This document shows, in pieces, positions 24,201 through 36,918 of a stretch of DNA of 64,000 nucleotides. The stretch is taken from positions 2,792,501 to 2,856,500 of the forward strand of contig OX344758.2 in assembly GCA_947034885.2 (NCBI GenBank). The letters are read 5' to 3'. Origin of the DNA: Thuidium tamariscinum (taxonomy: Eukaryota > Streptophyta > Bryopsida > Hypnales > Thuidiaceae). Below the pieces are notes generated by a model. The model searched no databases. It was not told the DNA's origin and saw only the letters and a program-made list of their open reading frames with translations. The translations under genes were made by a program, and so were the position numbers. The first letter of the stretch is position 1. Each line of letters starts with the position of its first letter.

Positions 24201-25780
24201 TTGGCACAATGCAATCATGGTGACATCCGAGCAACCAACAAATCACGAACAGGCGCACCGCAGCTCCCGCAACTCTTGCACTTATAAAAGTAGCCGTTTT
24301 GCCTAGTCAACGGAAGTAGAGTTTGTGATGCCGTTCCCGGGTTGAGGCGCAACGAACTGCAACCTTCCCGTTGTCTTCGAGGCCTCGCGAATTGACTCAC
24401 AACATAGCGACGCGGTGCGAAATAACGTGGTGCGGACTGAGGATGCTCTAATGTAAATCTGAACTACATTCTGGATCTAACTGAAACAAGCTAGATGCTT
24501 ACCCTTTCATAGGTGGCTTTGTTGGGTTTGACTCCATATACATCCATTTGAATCAGCACCTGCGAGGCTAGGTGGACAAGCCCTTTACTTCCATAGCCTC
24601 TAATAAGTGTGTTGAAAAGATGAGCATCAGGATCTACTCCCAGGCTTCTCATCTCTAAGAGGAGAATCTCAACCTCTGCCTCCCTCCCATTCTTGGTTAG
24701 GATTGTTGCAATTGCAGTAAACGCCTTAAGCAATTTCTTCTCCCTACAAAAATATTGCACGTAGCGGACTCGTTAAATGCAGGACTTAAGAGAGAATTTG
24801 AGCCAATTAAAAAAACTAGAGAATTAACGAAAACATCGTTTCAAGAAGAAGAATCGGCATTTCTCGAGAGAAAGAAAAGAATAATCAGTAACTGTAGTTG
24901 AAAATGATACCGACTGCTTACTTATCAGCCTCGTCGCAGAAGGCATTTGATTGTAATGCTAAGACGTTCGACGTTTTTAAGAAGTTGAAAATACAAAGAG
25001 CTAGTTTCCAATCAATATCTCCTGTCTGTGCCACAACCTTGTTCCAGTCTTCGGGCGCAAATATTCCTACCCACGGTGCTACAGTTCTCTCAACATCCTC
25101 GCCCCTGAGTAATGCCGCAATGACCTCCGCAAGCTCAGGTCTTCCCAAAGTGGCCCGCTTACTTATGACTGACCTTGTTTGCCTGAGCTCATTCTGTTTG
25201 TCAAATGCTTCTTATATCAGTCACGGAACGAAGAAGATTTGCCTAAACTCAGTCGGCTTCATCAAGATTTAATCTCTACGACAATAAGCTTATAAGAGAA
25301 TGATTGTTAACGAACGATATCCACTTCCAAATAAAGTTAGAAAACAGAGTGTCTTGTTGCGCAAATGAGAAAATCGGGTCACTGCCCTCACCAGAGCTTC
25401 AAAACTAAACACTCGGCATTTAGGGTTAACAAATAAAGGTAAGAGATTTTAATCAGCTACTTCCTGAACAAGATCAAACAGGACTATACATACGCATTGT
25501 GCGAAAGGAAACCCATTGTGCAATGGAATTATCCACTCACCTCGTCATTAGCCACAGAAAGTTCTTCCACGAAAGCTCCAACTGAGGCCCTGGCAGCTAC
25601 AATGCAGAAGGAAGTAGACACGGAGGAGTTCAAAGAAAAACGCCTTGAAAAGGGAACAGCACCATGCGCTTGGCCAACATCTCCAGCAGCTGAGGTGCGG
25701 CCACTCACAGAACTACTACATCGTGAAGAAGCAATTGTCTTATTATTGAAGAGCCCCGGTGGAGCTCGCGACAGTATCAT
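21285..25780 (-). CDS. Pentatricopeptide repeat protein with SMR-like C-terminus, organelle-targeted
   Basis: Seven exons: 25780-25541, 25193-24922, 24743-24503, 23586-23383, 23015-22830, 22669-22379 and 22172-21285 (TGA), about 773 residues. The N-terminus is rich in Ser, Ala and Arg with few acids, as in plastid or mitochondrial transit peptides. From about residue 172 to 560 there are degenerate 35-residue PPR units, clearest in exon 6 (VAFNMIIDATGKAGRHDEA, then IVTYTSLISAVVQAGRYEKA). Near residues 655-740 an SMR-like segment appears: LDLRTLSKGA in place of LDLH, then VLVTGGKEGSS. PPR proteins bind organellar RNA; PPR-SMR members act in plastid gene expression and in GUN1-type signalling. 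The exon 5 donor is the weakest join: only GC (CTG|GCAAGT) keeps the frame. Confidence 0.85.
24033..24448. mobile_element. PIF/Harbinger (Tourist-like) MITE in a PPR intron, 416 bp
   Basis: Ends are inverted copies of GAGCATCCTCAGTCCG, flanked by TAA on both sides (24030-24032, 24449-24451), the 3-bp TWA duplication of this superfamily. It lies in the intron between exons 3 and 4 of the PPR gene and is GC-richer than its surroundings. Confidence 0.93.
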
Positions 25781-27549
25781 TTAGTGCAATGTCGCCAAAA
25801 CTCTCACAATGTCACCCTGTCAAGTTCCTTATTCTTACACCAACAAGCTCAACTTCCGCCTCTGTGCATAGAGAAATCCCTGCTCAATCACAGAAATTGG
25901 CGATAAAAATATCAACAATTGCAGAGCTCGGAATTTCATCACTTGCTGCAAAAGAATTGAACAGTAGACTTCCAAATGTAGAATTCCTACCACGCCGTGA
26001 ACAATTTCAAGCGTCAACAGCGGCACCAATGCGCGGATTGAGACTATGCAAGACATTGGTCTTCCCAAAGCAGTGCAGTTAGAAAGAGTTGAGTGAACTT
26101 GGAGAAGAAAACAAGTAAAACCCAAGACGCAACTGATGACCATGCAGGCTTTGCACCTGAACCCAGCAGAAACCCTAAACCCCAGGCTCACACAGCGAGC
26201 GAGAAATTTTGGGAAAAATTTAGCAACCTATCCAACCAAAATTCAGAGTCAGCAATTATTCTAAACTAGGTTTTCCGCAGCAAATTTTACGGCATTCCAC
26301 CTATCTGGACTGCATCTTGGAAACCAAATCACAAAGCTATAACTCTTCAAGGAGCTGCCCTCCAAGCGCTCTCACTACAGAACTGGGAGACCAGGCAAGA
26401 ATGGTTGTGATATGACTTTCGAGCAGCCACTGCTTCATCCTTTCGCATGCCTCAAATTTCAAGATTCGAAAATCCGAGTCCTTTTTGGACTACTCTCAAA
26501 GAGTGTACACAAATACACTCGTCAAATCACTAAAATGCAAGCGTCTCTAAACCAAACAAAGCTGACTTCATTTACAAAAAACATTCCAAATAGTCCTCAG
26601 TAAACCACTTGTCTCGTAAACCTCGATATTTTTGCAAGCCTTGATATTGAAATGCAATAAATTACTCGCACCAAATGCAATTAATCCATTCAAAATCATA
26701 TATAATAAAGTTAATTCTAGAATGTCAAACTACCACATATCATTCTTCAACTGCTTGGAAATTTCAAAAACCCTATCTCACAATGCCACCACTTCTCTAA
26801 CCACACGTTATAATTCAATTACAGAATTCGGCTATAAGTTATCAGGCGAAACTCATTCTGTGAAACGACGAACAAGCAAGCCTCTATTACTTCCGTCAAA
26901 TGTCGAGAATCCATAGCGCACTATACCTTTCTTCATTTTTGCACCATTACTACCTCACTCTCCTTGAGGTTTTTCCTTGGCGTAGGAACAATAACCTGCA
27001 GAGTAAGAAAGGAAGCGCAGGATTCCAGCATTGTGACTAAGATTTACCTCACTGAAACCCGCCACTCATCCCTTGAGAATCATTTCCTCGAGATGCAGAA
27101 CTCTGAAAAACGATCTCGAAAAGAAAGACAATGCAAAAAACAACTGAAAGAGAATTCGCAAGAAACCTGTTAAACAAGCTGTCGTGGCCGGAAATTGAAC
27201 CTCAAGGTAGCTTCAAATTCCAAGAAGGCGTCGAGTTTGCAATCAGAAGGGTAAAGTTGCGAGAATGTTTACAAGGGACAGGGAGATGGAACAGAAAGTC
27301 CAATTAAATGCAATACTAAAGATTGGAGGAAGCGAGGCAGAGTCGGAGGTTGCGAATAGGAGCAAGTGAGCGCTGGAAACCCAATCCGGAAGCACTCCAG
27401 GAACGGAAAGAGGATGAGAGTTGTCTGTCATTCGTTACAGTAAGTATGAATGAGGATGAGAATGGTGTGTCATTCGTTGGTTCTGAATGGGGATGGATGT
27501 CGCTCGCTGTCTGAGTCTAAATGAGAATCGTCTGTGCTTCAACTAAATA
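25781..27549. other. Upstream region of the PPR gene and spacer
   Basis: Probable promoter and leader of the PPR gene nearest 25781, then spacer. Open frames up to 118 codons match nothing. I see no repeat with defined ends. Confidence 0.45.
26170..26178. promoter_or_regulatory. Telo-box-like motif upstream of the PPR gene
   Basis: AAACCCTAA lies about 390 bp upstream of the PPR start codon. In plants this motif is common in promoters of genes for translation and organelle biogenesis. It is short and could be chance. Confidence 0.25.
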
Positions 27550-27763
27550 CAGTGGAAACACCCAAAACCGTCCGAATAAGGAATTCAGCATGGTTGGAGG
27601 CATCTTTTTCTAAAACTGATATTTTTCTAGTATTAGCGAGAGAAAATCATGAATATTCCAAAAAAAAATTAAAATTTTCGGAATCAATATGTAATTTCTA
27701 CAAATTTTCAAAGAGTTGGCTCCCTAGACCACTGGAACCGTCCTATAGGTGTACCCTAAACTG
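27550..27763 (+). repeat. Dispersed repeat, copy 1 of 2 (CAGTGGAAACACC end)
   Basis: About 214 bp, roughly 80% or more identical by eye to the complement of 41276-41486. The CAGTGG end is preceded by TA in both copies; the other end (..AAACTG) is followed by AA in both, so a simple TA duplication is not shown. The ends are weakly inverted. Probably a MITE of Tc1/mariner type, not proven. Confidence 0.7.
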
Positions 27764-28875
27764 AACTTTGCTGAAATCAGTTGTCAGTGAATGAAAATTA
27801 TACATGTGTCTTACAACTACGTTAGCAAATTAGAGTTAAACACCTGTCAAACACTTTAATGAACGCTCATGGACAAATTCAATGACACTCTATGGACCAG
27901 GAATAGGTATAGGGACGGAAATGGGTGTTTCTCCCTTATAGCAATAAGATCAATTATCAACTTAAACACCGACCGTATTTGCAAGTTCTGAGTGAAGAAT
28001 GAGTACAAAATTGTCAGTAAGTGCATTTCATGCCGATATTCTCTTAAAAAGGAGAGAGATCAATAAGCCTTGAAAACCCACACATGCTTGGTTAGGAAAG
28101 GAATATGGGTATGTTCAAAAATTGACATTGCAACTTGTAAAAAGTAATCGAGATGGTTTCAAAATGTGACCCTTTCTAAATGTGAACTAAATGCTTGAAT
28201 CAATCATTATTTCAGATTTTTTAACATTTGTAAGAAGGTAGTTGGACCACAAATCCTTATTTTGAATAAAATTAATAGACACCTATCCATTTAGTTATGA
28301 ATGAACCCATTTTGGATCTTAAACCATCCATTGAAGAAGTAAAAACAACTCTTATCATGCTCTGATGTTATCAAGAGCCCATTTTCCCACAATCTGGTAT
28401 CTATTTCACAGCCTCCCACTGAACAGTTCAAAAAGCCTGCACCATTTTCGAGCCCTCTCTTATAGCACCTAAAGAACGATCCAACCACATCAGCCACAGA
28501 GAGGAATTGATATGAGCATACTAACTTTCAAATCAGCAGTAAACAACATTAGCATTATTATTTTGATGAATTCAGGGTGAAATTTAAGGCATATTCGTTA
28601 TCTGCACAATGCACAAATAAAAGAAAATTCCAGGATACTTTGATTTACACACTGGGTAAGGATCCTTGTATTGAAGGAACTCTTACATCATGCAAAGATA
28701 GCCAACATAGATTCTTACATCTATTCAAGTACAGGAGAGAATTCACTTCAATAAATATAACTCTGTATATAAGAGATGGCTCCTACTGCTTTACAATTTT
28801 CACTAGAATAATTCAAATGAGGCCCAAGATAGTGCCATGTGGCAGATCCATCCCATTGCCAAGCTGAAAAAGGAA
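27764..28875. other. Spacer 3' of the AEC transporter gene
   Basis: No gene recognised. The probable 3' UTR of the transporter lies just left of 28876. Nothing else stands out. Confidence 0.45.
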
Positions 28876-31800
28876 TTAGGCAGGCTTCACAACAGCCAAA
28901 AAAAGTGCCATCCAGAATGTGATGGGAATAATAGACAAAGCGTACTGCAAGCATACAAGACACATCATCAGTACATTAGATAGAGTTGCATCAGATTGAC
29001 TGATACATAAACGCAACCCTACAGAAAATACAGCTATCTAATGCGCTTTGCGCAATCCAAAGAATTGGTCGCACTTAATGAATGGAAGAAATACCTGACG
29101 CAGAAGGAGGTCAGCAAGCACCCCTGACAAGCGTCTTGTACTTGCCCGAAGCTGTAGAAGCGCATGTACGTGTGTTAGGCAATCCCCAAGAAGTACAAAA
29201 TCCCAACAAAGAACGAAATAGCTCTACAGAAAGAAACACACCTGTGACAGCAGGACTAGATTCTGGGCTGAAGGCATTGCTGATTCTGCCTGTATCATTA
29301 CAAAGCCATATGAAAGTCTCAGTCAAGATGACTTCGTAGCCCCCCAAAAGGGAAGCACATTGACAAGAACATAGTCATGCCAATTCGTTCTAAAAATGTA
29401 GTTCCAGATTTAGATCAAATTCAACCAAGTACTTGGAAAAGCGATTTTTCATCAGACTGCCAACTTTTATAGGCAGACGTGAGAACTATCAAGGCTGCAA
29501 TCAAGGATAACTTAGAAGGCAATTGAAGATGTAGCATTAAAAATTTGACAAGTCATTCGTAACAAAGTTGCCCAAGTCTGAAAAATAATTCCCCGTTGTA
29601 CACCCACATGAACAAGTTTACTAAAGGATTAGCCAGGTGCGACATCCATACCAGCAGAAGCAGGTTGTAGACAGGGTCGACCGGTAAGATGCAACAACAT
29701 TGCAGGATCTGCAGTACCGCCTCATGTTAGAATGGGTCCGCTCCCAAATAATTGTGGAGCCAAAACAGCCGTCATTGCAAGAAGAAGACGTAAAGGTTCA
29801 CTACACTAATATTGATAGTTAGTGTTGGTAACGTAACCAATTACCCGAAACCTACTTAACACTACACTCAAATCTCTCTAATTGCACATTCCCAGTATAT
29901 CAAGTCTTGTTGTGGACACATCTGATTAAACAATTTCCACATGTCAAGTTGTGAGCATGTATGACAGGAGCTCATTTACCGAGTGTACATATCCAATCTT
30001 TTGCTAGTGTTATGAGCACTAATGTTAACTTGACACTTGTATGCATCTAACTGAATGATCATGGATGGAGTGGCCAACGGGAGGAAGCAACACTATCAAG
30101 TGACCAGCACAACATATGTATAATAATATGTATAGTAGTAGCAACAGCAGAAGTAGTAGAAGTAGTGAAGAACACTGGAAACGAGAGCATGGAGTGAGAA
30201 GGAAGGACATACGACTGTTGATACGATGAAAATAATAGGCATCACCACGAGGCGAACTGAAGAAATAATCCAAAATGCTCGCGTGTCGAGAACTGCATCC
30301 AGCTCTGCTGAGCAAGATCCCACCTCAGACTCAGAGGCGCTAACAACTGCAGGCTCCACCCCTTTGGAGGACCTTTTGGTTGTACTGAGTGGAGGTAAGG
30401 ATGCGGCAAGAGAACTGGCAAGCACAATCGTCTGTACTGCTAAAGTTGCTGTTCCTAGCAGTGCTGCAGCCTGCAAGCGAAATAAAGGTCAAATTTTATC
30501 ATTGAAATATAACCGCGATCAAACATGAAAACTCAGCCACTCTTTAATCACGACGACTCCGATATGCGTTTCAAAATCGCTAAATAAGTGAAAGGTGAAG
30601 TAGCAACACCAATGGAAAGTTTCAGACCGAAATTTTTGAAAAAAGAACATATTTAATATGCACAAAAGCAGGAGATATACAAGAGGTTAAACAATTATAT
30701 TAGACTCTCAAACAATGAACTGTTGTACTAAAAATAACCTACACTTACTTCTTGGTACACAGTCTCATCAGCCCAGACACAATGGTGTACTCATAAAAAG
30801 GAACTCATGATCAAAGGTCAATTCTCTTGGGAGTTCAGTCTAAGCGCGTCCTGCGTTTCGTACATCTACCGACTTGTTTCAACTTCCATCGGCCTGGCTC
30901 GAAGCTAAGGTGGAAATGGAATAACTATTGCCAGGTGAATTCTGCTGTGAGAGTAAATGGTTCCGATTGCGATTACGCAATTTAGAAAGCAAATAAACAA
31001 GCAATATTTTACTTACATCAAAGACAGGTCGCAGTATGCCGGCAGTAGAAGAGTACAAAACAGCTAGCGCACCACCTGTAGACTTCATAGGCATTGCACA
31101 ACCGCTTGCTATAGGAAGAAAGAGATGGGATAAAGGCGTCCCCCCAACCAACACACCGACCAACACCTGTTGCATAGATCAAAGTCAACGAATAGCCACA
31201 CTAATTCCAGAAGAAAGAACACAAATCGAAAATAAATCTCGTGTGATGATCAATAATGGATGTGAATGATTCAAGCTAGAAGAATCTAACTAGCAAACAT
31301 ATCAACACATCTCTCTGCTTGAATATAAATCGGAATGTGGCTGAAGAAGTTACTGACCCCATACAAAGGAGGGTTCATTATACGTTTGAGTTTGTCCAGC
31401 AGGGTTGGCCGAGGATAGCGATCTTTGGGAACATTTTCTTCAAGGTCACTATCTTCATCCCCGGCAGAAATGATAGAGTAACCTACTGTCCAAAGAGCAG
31501 GTGACCAGCCGACCATATATAATGCTAAGTATCTGCAATGATGTATCGAAGATGGAGTTATGCCAATCCTCTCCAACTCCGACGATCCAAGTGACAATGG
31601 CTTGACCATCGAGACCCACAAGCACAAAAATGCTCTCTAATACTAGAGTCACCGTCATGCAGGAATATTAAACTAAAAAATTTAGGCAGCTGCAACTTTA
31701 AAATGCAGCATCTGATACAGTATCTTCCTACATCCGCAGTCACATCTTCGCATAGGCACGTGCGACCACTTCTTAAAACAAAATAACATCGTACTCAAGA

Positions 31801-34800
31801 GCTTACCCTGCCACTGTACTTGCCTCTTCAACTCCCAAGACTCCAGTCATGAAAATCTGCCCCATCAGTGTCTCAGTTAATCAGGTTCTACCTTTGACTT
31901 CAGATTGCAAAACTTCTAGCTTGCCCTTTACGATTCTACAGTAGATGTTCAAGTCATGAGTGTGTCGGAAAACTATTCTTTGCAGCTCTCAGATAAAACC
32001 AGCCTCTAACCTACTCTAAATAAAGCGCAACCATAAAAACGACACACGAATGATTTCATGGTAGATAGAATATCTGCTAAACGACCACCACCAAACGTCT
32101 CGGCCAAGATGATTAGAACCAAGGTAAAAAAAATCTGAAGAGAATTTAGGAAAAGACGGTTGAATCAGAAATAATAGAGGGAAGTACCAATGGCAAAGTA
32201 AACGAATTGCCAAATGCGCATGCTGCTGTTATCAAAGCCTCTCTCTTGGTTGCCACGTACTGTATAGAAGGTGCTCGAAAAGTAGTAGTACGAAGTGGTT
32301 TTTCCACCTTTGTAATTACTCGAGATCCTTTCTCAGAGGCGGCAATAGTTGCTGAGTTTGAACTTGCTGATATTGAAGCTCCGAACGTTAGTGGCGAGAT
32401 CGCGGAATGTTTTCTATAAACATATTGGTAAGCAGATTTCCCAAGTAGTGCCCCCATGAATACCTATGTGTACAAAAAATATTGTTGATGAGCCCGGTAT
32501 TTTGGTGCCAAAGGTTCCTCTCATTGATGTGTAAACTAAAAAACTGACCATGCCAACAACTTAAAACGATAAGATCACTATAAACTCATTTATACACTGA
32601 TGATAAGTTTTTTCGTCCCTGCTGTTGACAAGGTATTTGTACAATAAGTATGCTATGCTTCAATACATAATCCACTAACCTTGCACTCTTGAAAAGAGAA
32701 CTTAAGCATCATAATAGGATATCTCCGTCAATACCCACCTGAGCGATGCCAATGATAGGAAGAAACAACAAACTTGCCGTAGGATGCGAGGCAAGTGTCA
32801 GTGCAACCTGTCATAAGGACGTGATATCAGAAGACTTTGAATCATAGCCGGTCGTAATGTCAAACTACCACTATATTCGTGGTCCCATCTTCCTATTTGT
32901 TTTCGACAGAGCAGCCACAGGAATAGTAGTGCAAAAAGCGGTAATGACGTTTACTAAACAGTAATGACGTTGTGAATCAAGAAAGAAAATGCCAGCTAGT
33001 TTCACCACTGTTTCTTATATCAAGATAAAGCATTTAAGTTTCATAGAATTCGTTTCGTGATTATCTCTACAAGTGCACTACTTAAAGACACCATTCTCAC
33101 ATTGCTGCTCAAACCATGCATATTATAAGAAGAAACGGCAACATACCTTAGTCATCAAGAAGCAAGGTATAAGCACACGAAATGCCACTTGACTGAGTAC
33201 TACTGGTGTCTCAGCCGGAAGCTGTCCAGACCTCTGCATCCATACCACAAACGCTGCCATTCAAACATCATAAGCCACGATACGTACCCTTCCCAGCAAA
33301 TTTAATTACATGATGTCCCACTCCAACATGAAATGCTTTCAAAGTCATCAATGATATTAATATTAATAATAATAATTTCCGATTACACCTACTACTACAC
33401 TAAAAACTATATTTAGTGCCACTCATATTAACTACTTGTTCGAGGCTGTAACTTTACGGAGGATGAATATTTTTACCAAGAGCATAGATAGCAACACTAA
33501 TCAAAGAGGAAGGATCCTATAAGCATAGCTATTAGAATTATACGCCAAGGATAATACTTATAGCATTTTTTAAGCAATTAGTGCAGGTGACACTAAATAA
33601 TGTTTTCAGTTTACAATTGCAAAAACGTCTCGATGGCAAGAGCAACATATACTGGTACAACCTTCTGTCCATGGTAATGGTGCTGTTCTAATGACTGCAG
33701 TTTCCCGAAATTCACACGGTGGCAAGATAACATGAAACAAAATCTGAAGACATGAAAATCACAAATCCAGAAATGCTCTTTACCCAAACCAATAGTACAA
33801 ATTCATTCGGTACAGAATTCCCACCTACATTGCAGTGAAATTCCTGCGACATTAAATTTATTTATACTCTTCAAGACCAATCACCTGTGGCAGCTATAGG
33901 AATGAACACCTAATGGTTTCCACTGATGAAAGTACCTATCAAGAAGTCCTTGAATTGAACCAGTCTTGAACTTGCAGAGAATATCAAAGTAAGTACGCCA
34001 AAACCTCCCAAACCAGCGTTACAAGCTATAGATGGAGTATCTTACAGCAAAGACTGATGAGGTTTAATGACGAAGCAAAGGAAGCTCGAAGAACGTTGAG
34101 GTCCACATGCGACCCCGCGTTGACAAGGGATGCCAGGGGGGAAGCAAATGAGCCAGTAATCAAAGCAAGCGGTGATGCCTTAACGACAGTTGATGAAGCC
34201 AGGAGCTCTACTCCGACACCTCTGACTATTCCGGCAAAGCTCTTCGCTCGCCCCTGCCACAAAGCCCTTCATACATTCAGTAATTAAATGTCCTGGTGTC
34301 CGGTCTCCAATTTGATATAAAGAAAATGATCTATACAGACTCTAAATGAAGGACGTTATCATGCATTCCTCTCTCTGCATTCTCTTCGACAGTACTCTTC
34401 AACATAATTTGTGTTCTCAGGCTCAGGCTGCATGGCAATCCCTACGGACTGGTGTAAATTGTCTGTACCTGCCGTCGCCCTGATGCTCCGTTCATACTTG
34501 GGGTTACAGTAGTCCTCATTCTCTTTCCTGCACTGAGTTTTTTGGCACCACAGCGAATGGAGTCAAAGCGCACACCACAGGAGGAGATGGAACTAGGTTT
34601 GGCCCATTGGGAGACCGTGAAATCCACCAGCGCCGTGGGCGCAAAGAAATTAGGGCAAGTCGAGGAAAGTGCATGCGACACATCCTGCGCTACGATGGCT
34701 TGCACCATTATCACTGCAACTGTGGCAGCTGCGTAATGTTGGGTCCCCATATACTCCTGTCATCACCAAATGGAGTAGGAGAAACCATCAGTTCAAACGA

Positions 34801-35449
34801 TGCACAGACTCGGCCACCCAGTCAGACCGAGTGACTGCCACCCACTCTGGACTTCAAAGAGTGGATTGAAATTATTCTATTCTCAAGCTTCCAAAGTAAT
34901 GTTCAGTGGATTGCGAAGGCTATAATAATCCTGGACGTTTGAGCTTCTTAGTTTAGATTGCATTCAGGAAAGATCGCGACAACGATGAAACCTCCTCGCG
35001 GCATGGAAGCCACGAGATCCATTCGGACTCGTTCCCAGTACCACACACACGCACACCGCCCAAAGAAAAACTGCACAATTCGATAAGAAATCCTCTCTGT
35101 GAATCAATCTCTTCCAATCAATTTGGCCATCGGGGTGCCAGTTCAGCACCCCAGGAAGAAAAGGGCCCCGGAACCCCACCTGTAATCGCCGAATGGCCTG
35201 ACCCAACGACGACAACCCAGCAACAGCAGCAGCCGAATTCTCCAGTGGCCCCGCCGTGGGCGCATGCACGGAGCGTCGCGCACACCAAGCATAATGCCTG
35301 GTGCTGTTGCAGGGGACACGACAACCTCTAAGAGAAGGGACCCAAGCAGCAGCAGCAGTGCGGATGGCCAAGCAAGGAAGAATGCGGTAGTTCGAGACCC
35401 CCTGCAGCATGCGATTGGGCGTGGTGGTGACCATGGCCACCACTCCCAT
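28876..35449 (-). CDS. Auxin efflux carrier (AEC/PIN-like) family membrane transporter with a transit-like N-terminus
   Basis: Fourteen exons join in frame to about 693 residues: 35449-35180, 34756-34469, 34253-34046, 33253-33147, 32807-32739, 32463-32188, 31856-31807, 31532-31358, 31166-31017, 30470-30213, 29708-29652, 29289-29242, 29151-29095, 28944-28876 (TAA). Conserved AEC stretches are VAFRVLIPCFLMTKVALTLA, the central CAFGNSFTLPL, LPVDPVYNLLLLAESAMPSAQNLVLLS, and a closing YALSIIPITFWMALFL helix. This is the PF03547 fold, with about five helices each side of a hydrophilic loop (here about 31532-31358 and part of 30470-30213). The first exons give about 250 residues before helix 1, rich in Ser, Ala and Arg at the start; exon 1 joins in frame through CAG|GTGGGG to an acceptor at 34757. 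That suggests a plastid address. The transported substrate is unknown. Confidence 0.88.
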
Positions 35450-36918
35450 GGCTCTCACTCCCAGTAAGTTAAATCCTGAGGCAAGCAAACACTAAACGAT
35501 ACAAATAAGCTCACACGGCAGTCAGTAGTGTCAGTCTTCGCATCTGTGCACACCCTCTCCTCTGTCTGTCCACTGCGCAGGATAGGCCTCTTCCAGTTAA
35601 GCTTGCGCTGGCTCAAGCGCCCTCATTCCGTAAAGAAAGTCTGCAACAGAGAATCTCCGAAAAGGGAATCACAGGCCTGTGTGCACCACATGTGAGAACT
35701 TTCTAAGGTAGCTACAGTACTGTAACTCACTTATCGTACCGAGTACAGTATCGACCTTGTAACTTTCGTGGCTCTGTGTCGGCTTCAAACACTTGGGCCG
35801 GGTGAACTGACCCCCTCGCCCGGCCACTTGGGAAAATGCTGAAATCTTTGATTTCCCAAGCTCGAAAAAATTTGCAAATCCTAAATTCATATTTGCATTT
35901 AAAGGACCCAAATTAGCTAGAGGAAGTAAATCACGGAAATTAATCAAGCACAAAATAGGGGCTTTTATTTTCACTTGTTGATAGAATGACTTGGTGTGGT
36001 TAAACAAGGAGGCCAAATCACCCCAACCAAACACTTGGATGTAAGAATACATATTCCTATACATTGACATTGAATTCATTAGAACCTGTATAAAATCAAT
36101 GATCATTGATATGACATTGAATATCATTGATCTTTGATTACATTTTGTGCACGAAGATCGGGATTGAGCTAACATTCATTAGAAGCTCCTTGAATAGAGG
36201 TATAAGATCGTGTTCTCCTGGAGATTGATTTTCATGATTTTTGAGTGTGATTTCATTCTGAGGGTTCCTACCTCTCAAAGGATGTTGACATTATGCTCAA
36301 TCTTGCATAGTGGTAGTTCCAGTCAAAGAGCACTTAGTAAAGAGGAGCTTCAAATACGTTGAAACTTGGGAAAAAAATTACAAAACAAAAAATGTCAATA
36401 TGGACAGCATGGCACGTCGCAAGCGTAGAAAGATCATCAAGGATGTTATTGCCCCTAAGCACTTGACTGTGCCTCGTGAACCGGTCAAAGAAAACTTGAA
36501 ACTTAATACGGAGTAAAAAACTTGCAAGTAAATCACCGGCTGTCAAATGCCAAGTATTTACTGGCACTTGATATTAATTCCTATCACTTCACCACAAACT
36601 TTGGGTGAAAGCTGCAACAGCGATGCAGTTGCTGATTTCAAGCTACACCGAATTGAAGTCCGAGTTATCAATTGTAAATACTGCAAAATTTGGAATTTCG
36701 AACTAACTATACGAAGAATCTGCTTTCGAAACTACAGAAAGAAACTAATCTTCAAAAGCTGATTCTAGCAAGGCTTGATAATTAACTAATAAGGGCTCAT
36801 TATTCTTTGATGTTAAAAAAACAAAGGCGTCGAGCTCATTGAAACTCATCAACATTCCAGAATGAAGGACGACAATGTGCCAGTCTCAAGACAACGGAAT
36901 AATGAGCAAGAAGCAAGA
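35450..36918. other. Promoter side of the AEC gene and spacer, with a repeat remnant
   Basis: No gene recognised. Bases about 35800-35990 resemble 50910-51370 in several phrases (a 'gacccctcgc' block, a 'ttgcaat..gaccccaaat' block and 'agcacaaaatagggg'), in the same order. This marks an old dispersed repeat. The 168-codon frame at 35669-36175 (-) overlaps that repeat and looks spurious. Confidence 0.4.

Noticed and set aside
35180-35488. Separate small gene upstream of the AEC gene
   Set aside because: Its frame ends at a strong donor (CAG|GTGGGG) and joins in phase to the next acceptor, so it reads better as AEC exon 1.
35669-36175. 168-codon minus-strand frame
   Set aside because: It overlaps a dispersed repeat, has no domain and no splice or start context. 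Probably chance.
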